Source: G020354785 sp964461435 (lineage in GTDB: Bacteria > Bacteroidota > Bacteroidia > Bacteroidales > UBA10428). From it: a stretch of DNA of 64,000 nt. The stretch lies in NCBI GenBank assembly GCA_964461435.1, contig CAYWUI010000002.1, positions 62,001 through 126,000 of the forward strand. The letters run 5' to 3'. The translations under genes and the position numbers were made by a program. Shown piece after piece: positions 63,991-64,000 of the stretch (its first letter is position 1; each line of letters starts with the position of its first letter). Under the pieces are notes generated by a model. It ran no database searches, was not told where the DNA came from, and saw nothing but the letters and a program-made list of their open reading frames with translations.

Positions 63991-64000
63991 TTATAAATCT

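Noticed and set aside
1..64000. CRISPR arrays, prophage, complete insertion sequences, rRNA operon, restriction-modification or toxin-antitoxin pair
   Set aside because: I read through the window for regularly spaced repeats, transposases, phage structural genes and paired small genes and saw none. The Dam gene has no nuclease partner.

Overview
The window is AT-rich chromosomal DNA from a member of the Bacteroidota, most likely a Bacteroidales/Marinilabiliales-type anaerobe or microaerophile. The evidence is a complete PorP/SprF-GldK-GldL-GldM-GldN type IX secretion block, families typical of the phylum (DUF4270, DUF4834, DUF5723, HU-SPOR fusion, DUF4143 ATPase), TAnnTTTG promoter elements and the general absence of strong Shine-Dalgarno sequences. 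An exactly 100-base run of N inside gltX, flanked by a perfect 55-bp duplication, indicates a short-read scaffold, probably a metagenome-assembled genome.

Layout. 1-1001: two superoxide dismutases in tandem, the first cut by the window edge. 1139-5782: Kdo transferase, a lone asparagine-synthetase-like protein, and gltX interrupted by the false gap. 5829-11808: a methyltransferase/Dam pair, two sugar- or lipid-type NAD(P) enzymes, tRNA-Gln(CUG), another methyltransferase and glycerate kinase. 12003-18681: a small orphan protein, a sensor kinase, a membrane Zn protease, pgk, proC and the cysteine pair cysE-cysK. 18701-21532: DUF502 and MmcQ/YjbR proteins, then a DUF4143 ATPase with an operator-like palindrome on its promoter, next to a scar of gene fragments. 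21533-26781: YraN, LD-carboxypeptidase, metG, a methyltransferase and the HU-SPOR protein. 26979-32711: cell-surface sugar genes (WbpE-like aminotransferase, WbpD-like acetyltransferase, galE, rfbB, glmS). 32723-36349: DUF4270 lipoprotein and a one-domain glycogen-synthase-like protein, divergent from panC-panD. 36416-43118: RfaE2-type nucleotidyltransferase, radA, PBP1A, topA. 43131-50430: a degenerate arginase-fold protein followed by porP/sprF-gldK-gldL-gldM-gldN, closed by a strong terminator. 50491-53553: GDP-mannose pyrophosphorylase, MlaE/MlaF-type ABC genes, DUF4834. 53696-59673: a tight three-gene envelope operon (DUF5723 barrel, lipoprotein, 925-residue anchored propeller protein). 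59844-63866: ung with an overlapping half-HAD gene, a pentadecapeptide-like repeat protein, an SGNH esterase that seems to lack its catalytic His, and an HD-domain protein.

How the parts work together. Much of the window serves the envelope: LPS core and surface sugars (waaA, rfaE2-like, galE, rfbB, wbp-like genes, glmS, manC-like), peptidoglycan (PBP1A, LD-carboxypeptidase, SPOR), lipid transport (mla) and protein export to the surface (T9SS). The remainder is housekeeping. I saw no prophage, CRISPR array, rRNA operon or complete insertion sequence.

The most unusual items are the metal-ligand-poor arginase homologue beside the T9SS genes, the three-gene envelope operon, the regulated-looking DUF4143 locus with its scar, the esterase without a C-terminal His, and the repeat protein whose period changes from 16 to 15 residues midway. 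None is proven to be a new system from sequence alone.
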